Below, in pieces: positions 35,666-47,343 of a stretch of DNA of 64,000 nt. Made by a program: the position numbers and the translations under genes. Position 1 is the first letter of the stretch; each line of letters begins with the position of its first letter. The notes beneath the pieces are model-generated. The model was not told where the DNA came from, ran no database searches, and saw only the letters and a program-made list of their open reading frames with translations. Origin of the DNA: Falciphora oryzae (lineage: Eukaryota > Ascomycota > Sordariomycetes > Magnaporthales > Magnaporthaceae); contig JNVV01000003.1 of assembly GCA_000733355.1 (NCBI GenBank), positions 434,001 through 498,000 of the forward strand, written 5' to 3'.

Positions 35666-36616
35666 ATGGCAGACGAAACACCCACAGACGTCCTGATCCC
35701 GGCCTCGCGCGCCCATAAAATCGCCGGCTACTCGCCCCTGCCCCCTGACCCATTGATAGAGGTGGCCCAAGCGAGGCACCGAATCAACCTTGTCAACACG
35801 TTCGCCTCCATCTCACCCCTGCCGCGACCCCCCACAACCACAGCTCCTGGCACCCGCTTCCTCGAAATAGGCTGCGGCCAGGGCAACTGCACCACCGTGC
35901 TCGCGAGCGCCGCCGGCCCCCACGGCTCCGTGATGGCCATCGACCCGGCCCCACCAACATACGGCGCGCCCTTCACCCTCGCCGACGCGCAGGCCGTCGT
36001 CTCGGCGTCCGAGGTCGGCCCGCGCATCGCCTGGCACAACGACACGTCCCTGGACAAGCTACTAGCCACCTCCGACCCGTCATCGTCATCCTGGGATGTC
36101 GCCGTCTTGGTGCACAGCACCTGGTACTTCCGCTCCCCGGAGACCCTCGCCGGGGTATTGTCCGCGCTGCGGGGCCGCGCGCGCGCCGTCTGGCTGGCCG
36201 AGTACGCCCTGCAGGCCACGCGGTCCGCGGCCTGGCCGCACGTGCTGGCCGCCCTGGCGCGCGGGTCGCTCGAGGCGCACCGGGCGGGCGGCGCCAGCGA
36301 GGGGAACATCCAGACGCCGCTGAGCCCCGGCCAGATCAAGGAGGTGGCCGCCGCGGCCGGGTGGGAGGTGGCCGGCGAGAGGGTCCTGGTGCCCGACGGG
36401 GGGCTCCTGGATGGGAGCTGGGAGGCGGGCACTGTGGCGGGCAAAGATTTCCTGGCGCAGATGGACGCTGCCGGCATTGAAAATGAGCGCGTCAAAGTGG
36501 TGCTGCGCTCTACCCGAGACGCGACCATCGCTGCGGTGCGCGCGGCAGGAGGTGTGAAGAAAGTGGAAACGATGGATGTCTGGGCAGCCGTGCTAAAAGA
36601 GAAGTCGGAGATCTGA
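35666..36616 (+). CDS. SAM-dependent class I methyltransferase
   Basis: A single exon from ATG 35666 gives 316 residues. The glycine-rich SAM motif I reads FLEIGCGQGNCT (65-76), followed by an acidic motif MAIDPAPP (about 95-102). The sequence DVAVLVHSTWYF fits motif IV. No signal peptide or membrane segment, so the enzyme is cytosolic. The domain resembles the Methyltransf_25/11 families of small-molecule methyltransferases; the substrate is unknown. It converges on the SulP gene with a 254-bp spacer and is not obviously in an operon-like group or cluster. Confidence 0.85.
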   Translation: MADETPTDVLIPASRAHKIAGYSPLPPDPLIEVAQARHRINLVNTFASISPLPRPPTTTAPGTRFLEIGCGQGNCTTVLASAAGPHGSVMAIDPAPPTYGAPFTLADAQAVVSASEVGPRIAWHNDTSLDKLLATSDPSSSSWDVAVLVHSTWYFRSPETLAGVLSALRGRARAVWLAEYALQATRSAAWPHVLAALARGSLEAHRAGGASEGNIQTPLSPGQIKEVAAAAGWEVAGERVLVPDGGLLDGSWEAGTVAGKDFLAQMDAAGIENERVKVVLRSTRDATIAAVRAAGGVKKVETMDVWAAVLKEKSEI

Positions 36617-36870
36617 CGAGATTGACAAACACAAAAGCACGTCGTGTCTTGTCTTTTTTTTCTGCGCGCTAACAATTCTATAACAGCAATGTTCGTCTAA
36701 ACAAAGACATTTGCATACAACTGGCAATAGAGCACATGATATCGGTTACGAGACATGCCGCTAGGGTATTCCTTCCATGCGCCGATTCAAATGTGAAACA
36801 TACGCTTTCAAATCTCTCGATCCCACTCAACTCTGGCAAGTGAGATTTTCTGTTTTCACTTTATAACTCT

Positions 36871-39616
36871 TCACGCCGCAGGACCAGCACCGCCAAGCTC
36901 CGAGATATCGGCTACCTCGGTCATGCGCAGAGCCTCATGCACGTCGTCCACAAAGTGGTCTTCTCCGCCAACGAGCTCGACAATGCCGGACGAAACCATG
37001 AGGCGCCAAACCTCGTGGTCTCCCCGTCTCCAGGGACCGCGGCTGAAGAAGACACGCACGCCCTTATCACTGTATCCCTTGACGATCTCCTCGAGGACTT
37101 GGGTCCCCGAGCCGTCCAAGCTTGTAACACCATGCATGTCGAAGATGACGTTTTGGTTCGAGTCCTCGCGCCGCAGCCGCGGGAGCGCCGGGTGGGCCTT
37201 GCTGGTGCCGTACAGCTCGAGGCGGCGCAGTCGCGTCTTCAGCTCGCCCGTGTTGGCAAAGGTCAGGGGCTCGGGAATCTTGACAATCAGGCAGTTGTCG
37301 AAGAACTCCAGCCTCTCGGGGTGCTCCTCCGCGTTCTCGAACCGGTTCGTGCCGGGGATCCGACCAAGAATCTGGATACGAGGGCGGGTCGAGTGGCGGA
37401 TGACAAGGAGCAGGGACAGTCCGATTCCGATGGCGATGCCCATGTTGAGAGAGAAGAATAATGTGGCCAGGACGATGACGAACATGAGACCCAGCTCCTG
37501 CCAGGCCCGGATGCGCAAAAAGAAGTAGATGTCATGAGGGGCCTCCTCTATGAGCGACCAGGCGACAACACTGATGAGGGAGGAGAGGACGGGTTTCTAA
37601 AGTAATTGTCAGCAAGAGGGGCAGCAATATGAAAGGGTCTCTGGGCTCACGCCCGGCATCGGGGGTAAAACGCACAGGAAGATAGTAGAACCACTGCAGG
37701 CCAAACAGGATGACCAGGAGCGAAATGAGGCTGATGAAGAGCGAGCTCATCGGCGTCTTTCCTCCAGTCGACCGGTTAACCTTGCTCCTCCCGTATCCGC
37801 CAAACGCCGGCAGGCTCATGAAGCAGGCGCCGACGAGGTTCGCGACACCCAGCGCGATGAGCTCCCTGTTTGGACTCAGCTGGATGCCCGGGAAGATGTC
37901 CTGGCCCCCGAGGCTCTTGGCGGCGACCGAAGACTCGAAGAAGCCGAGGAGGGCGATGAGGAACGAGGTGCTCATGGCTTCGCGGATGTGGGAGATGTGC
38001 GAAGGCTGGAACGGCCAGCGGAAGGCAAAGAGGCCTGTAGCTCCCTTGACCTCGCCCAGGATATGGACGCCCTGGCTTTCCCAGTCGAAGTAGTAGGCGA
38101 GCCAGGCCGAGATCACGACCACAAGGAATCGATCCGGGATGTAGGCGACACCAGGGTACCTCGGCTGCAGACGACGCTTCATTTCCCTGGAGTCGACAGT
38201 ATTGTTAGCAGGGGGTTCGCCCTGCCTCCAGGACCGACCCTTGAGTCCGACGAAAGCCATTGGTTGTCTGCCAAGTTTCGCTTACCTTGCAAGCATGATC
38301 ACAGTGAAGCTAACCCCAGCCACTATACAGGTCAGTTTGTGCGCCTTGCCCAGGTTGTTCACCATGAACCTGATCTTGTCCATGGGGCTGCCGTGGCCCA
38401 CACCAGGGGTGTTCGCGGCCACCCTGTTGAGGCCCAGCTCGGGAATGAGCTGGTCTACGGCAATGACTACGCCAATGGCCGAGATGAAGCCACGGAGGAA
38501 CGGGCGGGACAGGACACTGTCGAGGAAACCAAGCCGGGCCAGGCCGGCGATGAAGACGGTAGCAGCGGCCAAACCACCCGCGATGCCACAAATCTTAGCC
38601 TGCATGATGGCGTCATCGTCGCCAGAACCCGGCGCGTTGTGGTCTATGCTGGACTTGACAATGCTGCCGACCAGGAGAGACCCGGCAGCCTCGGGCCCGA
38701 CAATCATCTGGGGACAGCTGCCCAAGAGCGCGTACACGAGCGGGCTGAAGACGAAAGCGTACAGGCCATTGATGGGCGGGACATGCGCAAGGTTGTCGGC
38801 GAGTGAGAGCGCCATGGGCAGATACATGCCCGCGATCGTCACGGCGGCGATGAAATCGCCCTTTAAATAGGAGCGCTTGTACTGGCTCATCCAGGTGACG
38901 CAAGGGATGTAATACGAGAGGTACCTAGAAATTGGCGAAAGGTAAATGTCAGTATGCCCGGACTCAGTCAAGCAGCTTCTCGCTCAGTGAAGGCGCAGCT
39001 TCACGGCCAAAGCCACGGCTAGAATGGCTAGTCAATCATACATCAGCGTCGAGTCCTTGATTCCGTGCTGTTCGGCGAGGGCCCTCGAGTTAGCCATCTT
39101 CTTGCTCCTGATGCGCTTTGCCCAATTCCTCTTCCAATTAGGGTCACCAGCAGCGCCCGCCGGCGGCACAGTGACCCCGTCCTGGAGAAGCGCAGAAGAC
39201 TCGGAGGGGGTGATGGACGGGACGGAGCTCAGGATGCTTGTCGTCGGGCTGGAGGGGCGCGGAGAGAAGGTGCCATGATTGCAGGGGCCCTCGTGTACCT
39301 GCTCTCCCCGCAGGAGGCCTGTGGTCTCAGTCGGCGCGCGTTTGCCCACCGGCCTCTGCTCGCTGGGCCCGGCGTTCTGGCGCCTCGCCGAGGCGGGCTC
39401 GTCCGCCTTGTCGTCGCCATCGCCGCCGGCGGTCGCGTTCCGCGCGGCACCGCTTCCGTTGCTGCTGCTGCTAGATTGGGGCCGGGTGTAGCTCTGCCGC
39501 AGGCCGCTCGGGTTCGCAGGGGCGTGGGTGTTGACACCGCTGCTGGCTCCGCCGGCGCTGTTGCGCGTTTGGAGAGGAGGTCGAGGGCCAGAGCCAGGGC
39601 TAGGGCCGGAGGTCAT
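36871..39616 (-). CDS. SulP-family anion (sulfate) transporter with STAS domain
   Basis: Four exons (39616-39042, 38924-38286, 38186-37676, 37596-36871) give 816 residues. The first about 190 residues are a Ser/Gly/Ala-rich cytosolic extension ending KKMANSRALAEQHGI. Then come 10-12 membrane segments with SulP signatures: YIPCVTWM, GDFIAAVTIAGMYLPMALSLA, ALLGSCPQMIVGPEA, GSLPAF-type (FMSLPAFGGYGRSKVN) and FYYLPKPVLSSLIS, the last spanning an intron. The C-terminus is a STAS domain (KIPEPLTFANTGELK, NVIFDMHGVTSLDGSG). The long N-terminus resembles the vacuolar SulP branch of fungi rather than plasma-membrane Cys-13/14 permeases, by inference. I chose the GTGCGT donor at 37675 because it alone keeps the frame. 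Other introns are GTATGA..TAG and GTAAGC..CAG. Confidence 0.93.
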
Positions 39617-41776
39617 GGTTACCGGCGTCTAGGCAGGTGACCGCGCAGCACGGTCGCAGGAATGAAGTCTAATACGAATTGACCGCGATAGAAGGAGGCT
39701 GCAGCAGGACGAAGTCGGTTGATGTCGAGTTGTTTCGGTCCACCGTCAGAGACAGACGGCGGAACTGCGATGCAGCGACTAGGCGCAGGGGAAGCAAGGT
39801 TTTCACTGGTCGCAGCGAGTCCAAGGAAACGCGAGGTGGAAACCGGTGAGGCACAGAGTTGACTCAAGAGTTGAACACGGTCTCCGTCGGATGTCGGGGT
39901 TCCGTGTCGGGGTCGAGGATGAGGAGGGAAGGACGAGGTGGCGGCCAGGCGTGCCGACGAAACCCGACTGTAGCCAGGCGCGGGAGGAACGCAGGGGAGA
40001 TATGAACACTGCTGCAAAGACAGTTCATATAGATGTGTGTTTATGATTGTTTACAGGTTTTGTGACGTGAAGCCCGCTCTGTGGCCGTCAGAATCGTACC
40101 GAGAAGTTGAGGGCGGGACGAAACAGCACAGAATATCAAGCTCACGATGGCGCAGAGAACTGCCTCGGTCTTGGGCGACAACCAAAATTAATTCAACCGC
40201 GACAGCCTGAACGTGGGCCAGGCCCACTGTAGGATCTCGAGAGTGGGGGACTTGGTGCTGGGGTTCGCAGGTTCGCAGAGGCGCCAGGGGTGATGCGCCC
40301 CTTTCTTTTTTTTCGTTACCAATGCCATGACGACATGTCCGAGCCAGCAACCCCGGCTCAGGAGTGGCTCAAGCCCAATTGGAAACGAATCTTACCCCAC
40401 ATGCGCCCGCGTTGACACATCGCACGTGAGCCGGAACAAAGCCATGACCAATCGTCGCGGCGTGGTTGGTTCTGCATCGCCAATCCGCCGCTCCGGTGTC
40501 GGGATCGTCGCACTGAGCGTGGCCCAAGTCAGGCGCGCAAAGCAGGAACAGCAGTTCACGACACGAACCTTACCTTACTCTAATCCGCACACAACAGTGA
40601 CCCTGATTTCCTCACGCGCCTGGGACCGAGGCATGTTACTGCCGAGAACCCTGATTCACATTGGGGGCGACGGTTGGCTCGGTTCATGCTATACTCGGTA
40701 CCTCGAGGTCGCTTGTACCTCGGGCGACGAGGCGTACTGCAGGACCACAGGTGTTGCTGGCCACGTTGGATGGAACATTGTCTTGGGCCAGGGTTTCCAA
40801 GACTTATGTGTAATGCCAATGATGCCCTCGAGTCTCCAGCCGCAAAAAGACAGGCCCTGGGTTGGGCGTGTACGTAAGGCAATGCGACATTCAACGCTGG
40901 CGAGACTGAGTGACACGGCGGCCTGGCTCGCTCGCAAATCGCTAACTTGAGTGTGGAAATTGCTGGGGGTCGGCCGCCGCTAAAAAAGCAATTTGGGATA
41001 GCGTGCCTAGACCGCCATCTGCATTAGGCATCGTCGATCAGCCTTCCCCGCGCTCCTTGTCCTGCGTCAGAGAATTCCGTAATGCCGTCCCCAAAGAACA
41101 ACCGCTGTAATTGATGTGATACTGAGCTCGCGTACGAAAATAACGGCCATCCCCAATGTACCGACTGGGGCCCCCATGTTAGAAATGCATTGAAGGAGCT
41201 TCCGGAAGCAACGCCCCTCATCCCCGCAGCCGACCGGCACTTTGGGCCTCAACGCACTGCAATCCGGCTACCAATTTGGCTATTTTTTGATGGCGATCCC
41301 CTCAAATTTCGCAGGAGAACACGGGCTAATCATCAGCGTCTTCAATGGCAGGCAAATAGCTTACTGAATACGATAGGATCCGTGTTCGCGCGCTCTATTT
41401 TGATGCTCGTCACTCTCAGCAAGAGATCGTCAGAATCACCAGCTTTGGCCGCCACCAAATCCGCCAAGCCCAGTCGCCTGCCTCCCGGCCTGGCCGCCCT
41501 AGACGTGATCAACACCAACGGCATGCACAAGAAGTGGTGAAACAGAGGTGGGAATAGCTTCGAAAACGAGATTAGCAGCATCAAAATTAAGGTGGTGGCA
41601 CCAGATTGAAGTTGGAGTGTAAGGAGGCCCGTCGCGATAGAGAGGGCCGCCACAGAGGAGGGTCTCAGCCTCCCTGGTGGGGCTGCGCCCTGTGGAGGCC
41701 TGAGACGCCCAGGCACGTGACAAGGCTCAGGGGGCCACGTTACTTAGGCGGCTTGGTTGAGGCAATCCGGCGATTG
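39617..41776. other. 2.1-kb spacer upstream of the SulP gene
   Basis: No supportable gene. A plus-strand frame at 40327-40950 has no motifs or believable composition. The segment from 41620 to 41776 is GC-rich with GAGGCCTGAG and GGCACGTGAC words, also found at 59637-59660 inside the MITE, so it may be repeat-derived. Confidence 0.4.
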
Positions 41777-42062
41777 TGTAACAAGGGGTCAAAGACGGCT
41801 TGGAGAAAGAATCTCTAGATTGCAGATAATCTTTCTATGGGCTCAAGAGATGCTTGAGGAAGAAGGAATCTCTCATGGAGGACATAGGAGATGGCAGGGT
41901 TTATATAAACCACCCTGTGATCCGTGCGAAGTATTGAATACATGATTCACACTGCCCCTCCGGCCTTCGGCCTTTGGGCCTCGGGGCCGTTGGGCACCTA
42001 TACCGGTTCCCGGACCTTCTGTGGGGCCGATTAGGTGAGTCCACAGGTTCTTCCGTGTGACA
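41777..42062. mobile_element. Solo LTR of a retrotransposon
   Basis: A 286-bp unit begins TGTAACAAGG and ends CGTGTGACA, the TG..CA ends of an LTR. It is flanked by a perfect 5-bp direct repeat, GATTG (41772-41776 and 42063-42067), the expected target-site duplication. Inside is a TATA box (TTTATATAAA, about 41899). No internal retrotransposon genes are present, so it is a solo LTR left by recombination, or its partner was lost. Length and ends fit Ty1/Copia-type LTRs. Orientation is plus if the TATA box is the promoter. Confidence 0.8.
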
Positions 42063-42462
42063 GATTGCTACAACCAAGCTGAAGTTGTCGTATCTACCCT
42101 ATAGCAATATAGGACTTCTACCTCCTGATTACCGTCTAGTATTATCGTGATCACCTCGTACAGGCCTTCGGCTTACCCCGTGACATGGAGCTCAAAAGTA
42201 CTGCTTTTTTCTTCCAGATTGATCAAATGGACTGGTCAGAGGTCGGCAGATCTTCGCAGGTATCATTTTTAGCCTAACAAATTGACGGCTTTTTGATTGG
42301 CCTTTAAGTCTCCACAGACAATGCGCCAGGATCCCTGTTGTTGTCGGAGTTACTGCCGTTACTTACCGATCAGACCTACGTATTCTCTCACCAAGTAAAT
42401 CACACTGCGGGTTCCCTCGGCCCACACCGTGAATCAGCCATTGACTCCCGCGCTCGGCAGCC
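42063..42462. other. Spacer between the solo LTR and the histidine-kinase remnant
   Basis: 400 bp, AT-richer, no gene seen. Confidence 0.4.
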
Positions 42463-44400
42463 ATGGGTCCGTCGCAAATACTCCCCCGCGGCCCGGACCG
42501 CGACCATTCGTCGTCGAGCCTGGTGATCACCGACGACGTCGACATCGAACATGCAGCGCCCGACGAAAAACGCAGGTGCGGCGCCCGCAGTGGCAGCCGC
42601 CGAGCATGGATGACTTGTTCAGCCACTCCCCCATCCCTGCCCTCGTCCTGTCCCCGACGCACCGAGTCGTGCGCGCCTCTAGGAACCTCCTGCGCGCGTG
42701 GGGCATCTCCCCCGCCACCCCGCATGACCTCGGCTCCGCCGACGTCTTCGACCTCCTAGCCCAGCACGAGGGCGGATGGGATGCGCCGCGGTCTGCCCTG
42801 CTGAGGTGCACGCTCGAATCGGCCTCGCGAAAGAGGTCGTGTTGTGATATGCGTGCTGTGCTGTCCCGGCCTGGCGGTGGTAACGCGCGGGGGCTTACCT
42901 TGCGCGTTGTGCCCGTGTTCAGGGGCGACGAGCTGCTCTCTTTCGTTCTGGAGTGGCAGCCAGACTGCAAAGACACAATGAGCGTCCGGCTGATGGACGA
43001 CCAGGAAACGTATAAACCGGTCAAAGGAAACCCCGACACAATGGCCCTTGTTTTGAACTGTGATGGAATAGTGACTTGGTCTAGCACCAACACTGCCAGG
43101 AAGCTTGGCTGCGGCAGGAAGGAAATTCTCGGCCAGAACTGGGCCACGCTATTAGGTTTGCGCGAGGACGATGTGTCTTCACGCAACTGGATATCCCGGC
43201 GTGGCGATCCCAAGAGGGGGCTTCTGGGCCGGTGTTCAGGAGCTGTCAATGACGCAACAGGGGTTGGAGCCGCCTGAACAGGACCAAAGACTCCTCATCA
43301 TCCGCGATCTCACCAAGCAGTTGATAACGGAGCGTAAACTCGAAGACACGCGCCGCGAGACCGCGAGACTGCTCAGCAGCCAGGACTCCGTCGATGACCC
43401 GACGCTCATGAAATTGACCGTTGACGCCGTCAGAATTGTGCGCAAGATTGTCCTGGAGGAGGGCAAAGGCGGCCCTCAAAAAATCAACACCGAGTTCGGG
43501 CACGATATCCCGCCGAGGCTACTGGGGAATCCAGTCGAGTTCGCCCAAATGGCCCGGGCTCCGGTCAGGAACGCCGTCGAATACAGTGGCGAAGGCGAGG
43601 ATACCAGTGTCTCTCTGCACACAACCTTCCACGACGAGGGGTCCGTGGCCCTTGGCCTCAAGGTGACCGACCACGGGGTCGGAATCAACAAGGACGTCAA
43701 AAAGACCCTCTTCACCGCCCGCGCCCCTTGCCGGCATACCGCCAGCGGCGAAGTCACCCGCGGCCTCAGTCTCTACTTAGCCGAGAAGACCGCCCGTGAG
43801 ATGGACGGCTGCGTCAGGTTCGGCCCCAACGACACCGCCGGCAAGGGCTCCGTCCTTCGCGCCCAGCTCAAGCTCGCCCGCTTCCCGACGGACCCGCCCT
43901 GGGTGCCGCCCCCGTCGCGGGTGGGCCGCGCGCCGCTGCCGCTCGTCGAGTGGCTGACGGGCGACAGGAGGGCTCACATCGAGGCCATCGCGCCCCGCAC
44001 GAGGATACTTCTTGTTGATGACAACACGATCAACAGGATGGTGTTCCAGAAGCTTGTTGGCAAGATCGGCTTCACCGACGTGGATGTTGCCACCAACGGG
44101 CAGGGAGCCGTGGATATGTTCCTGGCCAATCCTCTCAGTTACGACACCGTCTTCATGGAAAGGAGTATGCCGGTTATGAGCGGTATTGAAGCTACGAAGA
44201 GGATTCGCAATGCCAGGTTCTTGAATGTTCCAATAATAGACATGAACCCACGAGTCTGGCATGATCCAAGGCAGGACGAGACGAGAAAGCGGGCGTGGAT
44301 AGCAAAGCCGTTCGGTTTGGAAGGCCTGGCACAGACGATAACGGACTGGGTTCCGAAGGAAAGGAAAACGTGGCCAGTGGTTGTCGATTCAAGAATATAG
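42463..44400 (+). pseudogene. Degenerate hybrid histidine kinase
   Basis: Pieces of a fungal hybrid histidine kinase are seen in order: a sensor N-terminus (MDDLFSHSPIPALVLSP from ATG 42606), a PAS-like part (NPDTMALVLNCDGIVTWSS), an HATPase with N-box RNAVEYS and G1 VTDHGVGI, and a receiver ILLVDDNTINR...MPVMSG...KPF. Missing: the whole His phosphoacceptor helix (no HEIRTP-like motif), and the G2 box is reduced to TRGLSLYL. The receiver phospho-Asp is Glu (codon 44158-44160). Reading frames shift near 42575-42600, where an upstream frame from ATG 42463 ends, and again at 43173-43260, where only an intron with a weak donor (GTGTCT..CAG) would rescue it. So it is a pseudogene or a signalling-dead relic; I favour pseudogene. 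Confidence 0.7.
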
Positions 44401-44592
44401 TCGTCTTTATTCTCCTGCGACCACGCAAGATCCCTCAATGAAACGGTAAATTAGGTTCCAATAATATTTACTAATCGTTTGTGCAAACATTATATGTCCC
44501 AGTACCTACTGGTCACAATATTGCCCTCGAGATGGATGACCGGCTCCACTGAAATTTTGTCAATGCGTCCAAAATGCCATCCCATTCTTGGA

Positions 44593-47343
44593 TTAACACG
44601 TCTCCTCGAACCCAAACACGTTGCGCACTCCCTCTCCTTCATCCGGCGTGACGGCAAGCTCCAGCAGCTCATTAGCTAGTTCCGCAGTCTCGGAGTCGAC
44701 TCCCGCTTCCAAGACCAGATCCTCCTCTGCGAAATTGATCCTCGCCAGTGTCAGCAAGTACCTCTGCGATCCGCCATGTGAGGCCGCCAGCTTTGCCGCG
44801 ACGTTGTTAGAGCCATGAACTGCTGCATCGTTACCTCCCTCGTCCGACGGAGTAGCCGTCACCAACGTATGCAAGAGGAGAACGGAGGCGGAAATCATGG
44901 CGTGTAAGAGTGCTGTCGGGGGCTGGTTGTCCTCAATCCTGACGGGAAGTAGCGTAGCGTTTATAGCTGCCGTTGTTCCCGGAGACTCCCTATTAGACAC
45001 GCTGGCGCTCGCCTGACGATCTTCCTGAGTCATGTTGGGGTCTTCTGGTTCGTCCTGTGGCGGCGACGCTCCAGGGGGAGCGGACATGGTGCCGTCGTAA
45101 AGCGGGGAAGCCAAGGTCGGTATGTCCATATCGTAAAGCATGTCGATAGCCCCACTAAGGGCGGTAACAAGCCGTGGGATGGCGTGGTCGCTTTGCATCA
45201 ACTTGGCCAGACCAAAAGAGGTTCGAGCAAAAGTTATCAGTGTCTGGAGAGCCGCGAGCTTGACCTCGCACGAGCGCCGGGACCGTTGCGGAGCCCAACG
45301 TGGCGGATCGGAGAGAAAGTAGCTGATACGGTCGATGAGCACTCTAGCCACGACGTGCACATCCTTAGATGCGTCGCTATCTAGGACAATGGGTCCCAGA
45401 GAGGTTGGCAGAGCCGAGGTGCGTAAGAGAGCCAGTACCCCGAAGAAATCGTCGGGTTTTTGCTTATGGGACAGCAGCGTGAGGACAAACTCGGGCTGGA
45501 GTATTGTCCAGTACTGTGATAGCGGCGAAGTAGGTTCCTGCCCGTCAACGAGGTCTGACGGGGCGCCTGCGCAGCCAAGAGCGGCGAGATACATCAGCGC
45601 CAGAACGGGGGTCGTGTTGATGTTAGCCAGCATGTGCTGCACGTCAGGGTCTGGGTTGTTCGATAGGTCGCCGTCCATGCTTTCAAACCTGGGTATGGCG
45701 GCCAGGTTGACTGTGGCTTGGGCGACTGGCAACAGATACGACATGATGTGCGGCGCCACCTGTACCGCCCGTAGCTGCAGAGTAAACGAAACAAGGGCTA
45801 CCAGGTCGTAGATAGGTTCGTAGTACTTTTCATGAAGGCACTGCGACCAGATTTCGGTAATTAGGTGGCAGAAGTCGATCGGCAGTCGGATGGGATCCTG
45901 AGGGTTCCCCAATAGCGGCAGTTTGGAGAATATGAGCGAGGCAAAGGTTTGCGACTGGTCCGAGGGGAACGAGTAGCGAGCGAAAAGATCAAAGGTTAAG
46001 GGGTGGCCATGTACCGCGCCATGGTCGAGCACGAGTGTCAAGAACTGTGTGCGTGGAACAAGAAAGCGGATGATGGTTAGCTGCGGCAATGGTAGAGGGT
46101 GGGTATGGGCCTTGCTTACATCGAAAGGCAGCGATCCCGGGCGAGCATCGGAGGCATTTGGCTCGTCCTTGATAGAAGGGCTCCCACCAATCATGGCCAC
46201 GTCGTCGGTCTCCAACTCCAGCAGCGGGCTGTCGACGGCCGGCCGTTTTCTTTTGCCCTTGGACGGCGTCCTCTCACCAACAGAAAGAATCGGAGGTTGA
46301 GAGGCGGCATCTTTCGCTCTCCTCGCGGCGGCTTTGCTTGGGGACGGCATCAACTCGATGTCGTCGAATCCATCTGGAATCGCCCAGTTTGAACGCGAAG
46401 CACCACCCGCCGCGCCATTCGCGCCTGCACCCTTCTTGGGTGTTGTTGCGCCGCCGGCATCTTTGTCTTTATCTTTCTTTCCCCTCCGGGTCCTCACTCC
46501 CCTCTCGCCTCGCAAGTCCTGCCGAGCAAAATGAAGTTCAGTTGCTACTGTCTTCTCGGCGGCAAGGGCTTGTTCCGCGATGCGTTCCTGGCGAGCCAGC
46601 TGGTCCGCGTTCTGCTTCCGAATGCGAGCTAGATCCGCCTCATGTGCCTCCTGAGCGTCCTGGAACTTGTTACGTAACAGAGCCGCCTCTCCCTTGGCTG
46701 TCGTGAGCTCCTTCTGCAGGCTGTTGAGTCGCGCATGCAGAGCAGCGATGATGTTGTCGTTCTGGGAGCCGGCTGGGGCGTGAGCGACTGCCTGACTGGC
46801 AATGCCCGCGGAAAAGTTGCCGAGCAGGGGGCGCCCCGTGGATGGGGGTGGAGCGAATTGGGCAGGTGCGACAGACGGTCCAGCAGCTGGTCGGGCTGGG
46901 GGTATGGCACGCGGAGGCGGCGGGCGCTGGAAAGGCGCGGCTCGGCCATTGATGGTCTGTGTATCGCGGGGCTTGCCAAGCTGCGGAGGACCAGGGTATC
47001 GAGGCCGGCTAGAGAGCGACGCCGCGGCATGTGAAGCACGGTGCTGGTTTGTCGGCGGCTGGTTCCATTGCGGGCGGTGGTGCTGCGCGACGGTCGGTAT
47101 TATCCGGGTCTGCTGCTGAGTCGGGAGTGGGTGGGCCGGCTGCTGGGCTAGCTCGTCGAAAACAACGGTGTCGTCGAGATCCTCGTCCTCGGCATCGAGA
47201 TGGCTCTGATGGCCTGCTGCCTGCGGCGGTGCTTGGGTTTGGTTGAAGGTCTGCGCCTGCGTGAACTGGATGGCGTTGTTTTCCAGTTCCTGGAGCACGG
47301 TGTCGTTAAGCTCATCGAAGCCGTCGTCTGAGAAATCATCCAT
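44593..47343 (-). CDS. uvsD: ATRIP ortholog, DNA damage checkpoint (UvsD/Rad26-like)
   Basis: A single exon from ATG 47343 gives 916 residues. The N-terminus MDDFSDDGFDELNDTVLQ followed by LENNAIQFTQAQ and an acidic DDTVVFDEL is the pattern I associate with A. nidulans UvsD and N. crassa UVS-3, orthologs of S. pombe Rad26 and human ATRIP. Next come a Pro/Gln-rich stretch, a coiled coil (about 205-285) and a long helical C-terminus. By family it binds the ATR kinase (UvsB) and brings it to RPA-coated DNA at damage sites. The N-terminal acidic patch is a likely RPA contact. A 39-nt GTAAGC..GCAG stretch at 46119-46081 mimics an intron but is in frame and very short, so I keep it as coding. It is divergent from the CDP-DAG synthase gene. 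Confidence 0.82.
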   Translation of the reverse strand: MDDFSDDGFDELNDTVLQELENNAIQFTQAQTFNQTQAPPQAAGHQSHLDAEDEDLDDTVVFDELAQQPAHPLPTQQQTRIIPTVAQHHRPQWNQPPTNQHRASHAAASLSSRPRYPGPPQLGKPRDTQTINGRAAPFQRPPPPRAIPPARPAAGPSVAPAQFAPPPSTGRPLLGNFSAGIASQAVAHAPAGSQNDNIIAALHARLNSLQKELTTAKGEAALLRNKFQDAQEAHEADLARIRKQNADQLARQERIAEQALAAEKTVATELHFARQDLRGERGVRTRRGKKDKDKDAGGATTPKKGAGANGAAGGASRSNWAIPDGFDDIELMPSPSKAAARRAKDAASQPPILSVGERTPSKGKRKRPAVDSPLLELETDDVAMIGGSPSIKDEPNASDARPGSLPFDVSKAHTHPLPLPQLTIIRFLVPRTQFLTLVLDHGAVHGHPLTFDLFARYSFPSDQSQTFASLIFSKLPLLGNPQDPIRLPIDFCHLITEIWSQCLHEKYYEPIYDLVALVSFTLQLRAVQVAPHIMSYLLPVAQATVNLAAIPRFESMDGDLSNNPDPDVQHMLANINTTPVLALMYLAALGCAGAPSDLVDGQEPTSPLSQYWTILQPEFVLTLLSHKQKPDDFFGVLALLRTSALPTSLGPIVLDSDASKDVHVVARVLIDRISYFLSDPPRWAPQRSRRSCEVKLAALQTLITFARTSFGLAKLMQSDHAIPRLVTALSGAIDMLYDMDIPTLASPLYDGTMSAPPGASPPQDEPEDPNMTQEDRQASASVSNRESPGTTAAINATLLPVRIEDNQPPTALLHAMISASVLLLHTLVTATPSDEGGNDAAVHGSNNVAAKLAASHGGSQRYLLTLARINFAEEDLVLEAGVDSETAELANELLELAVTPDEGEGVRNVFGFEETC

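Noticed and set aside
40327..40950. Plus-strand 207-codon frame upstream of the SulP gene
   Set aside because: Featureless sequence; likely chance open frame.
46081..46119. GTAAGC..GCAG intron-like stretch in uvsD
   Set aside because: Only 39 nt, in frame and without stops; shorter than the other introns here, so treated as coding.
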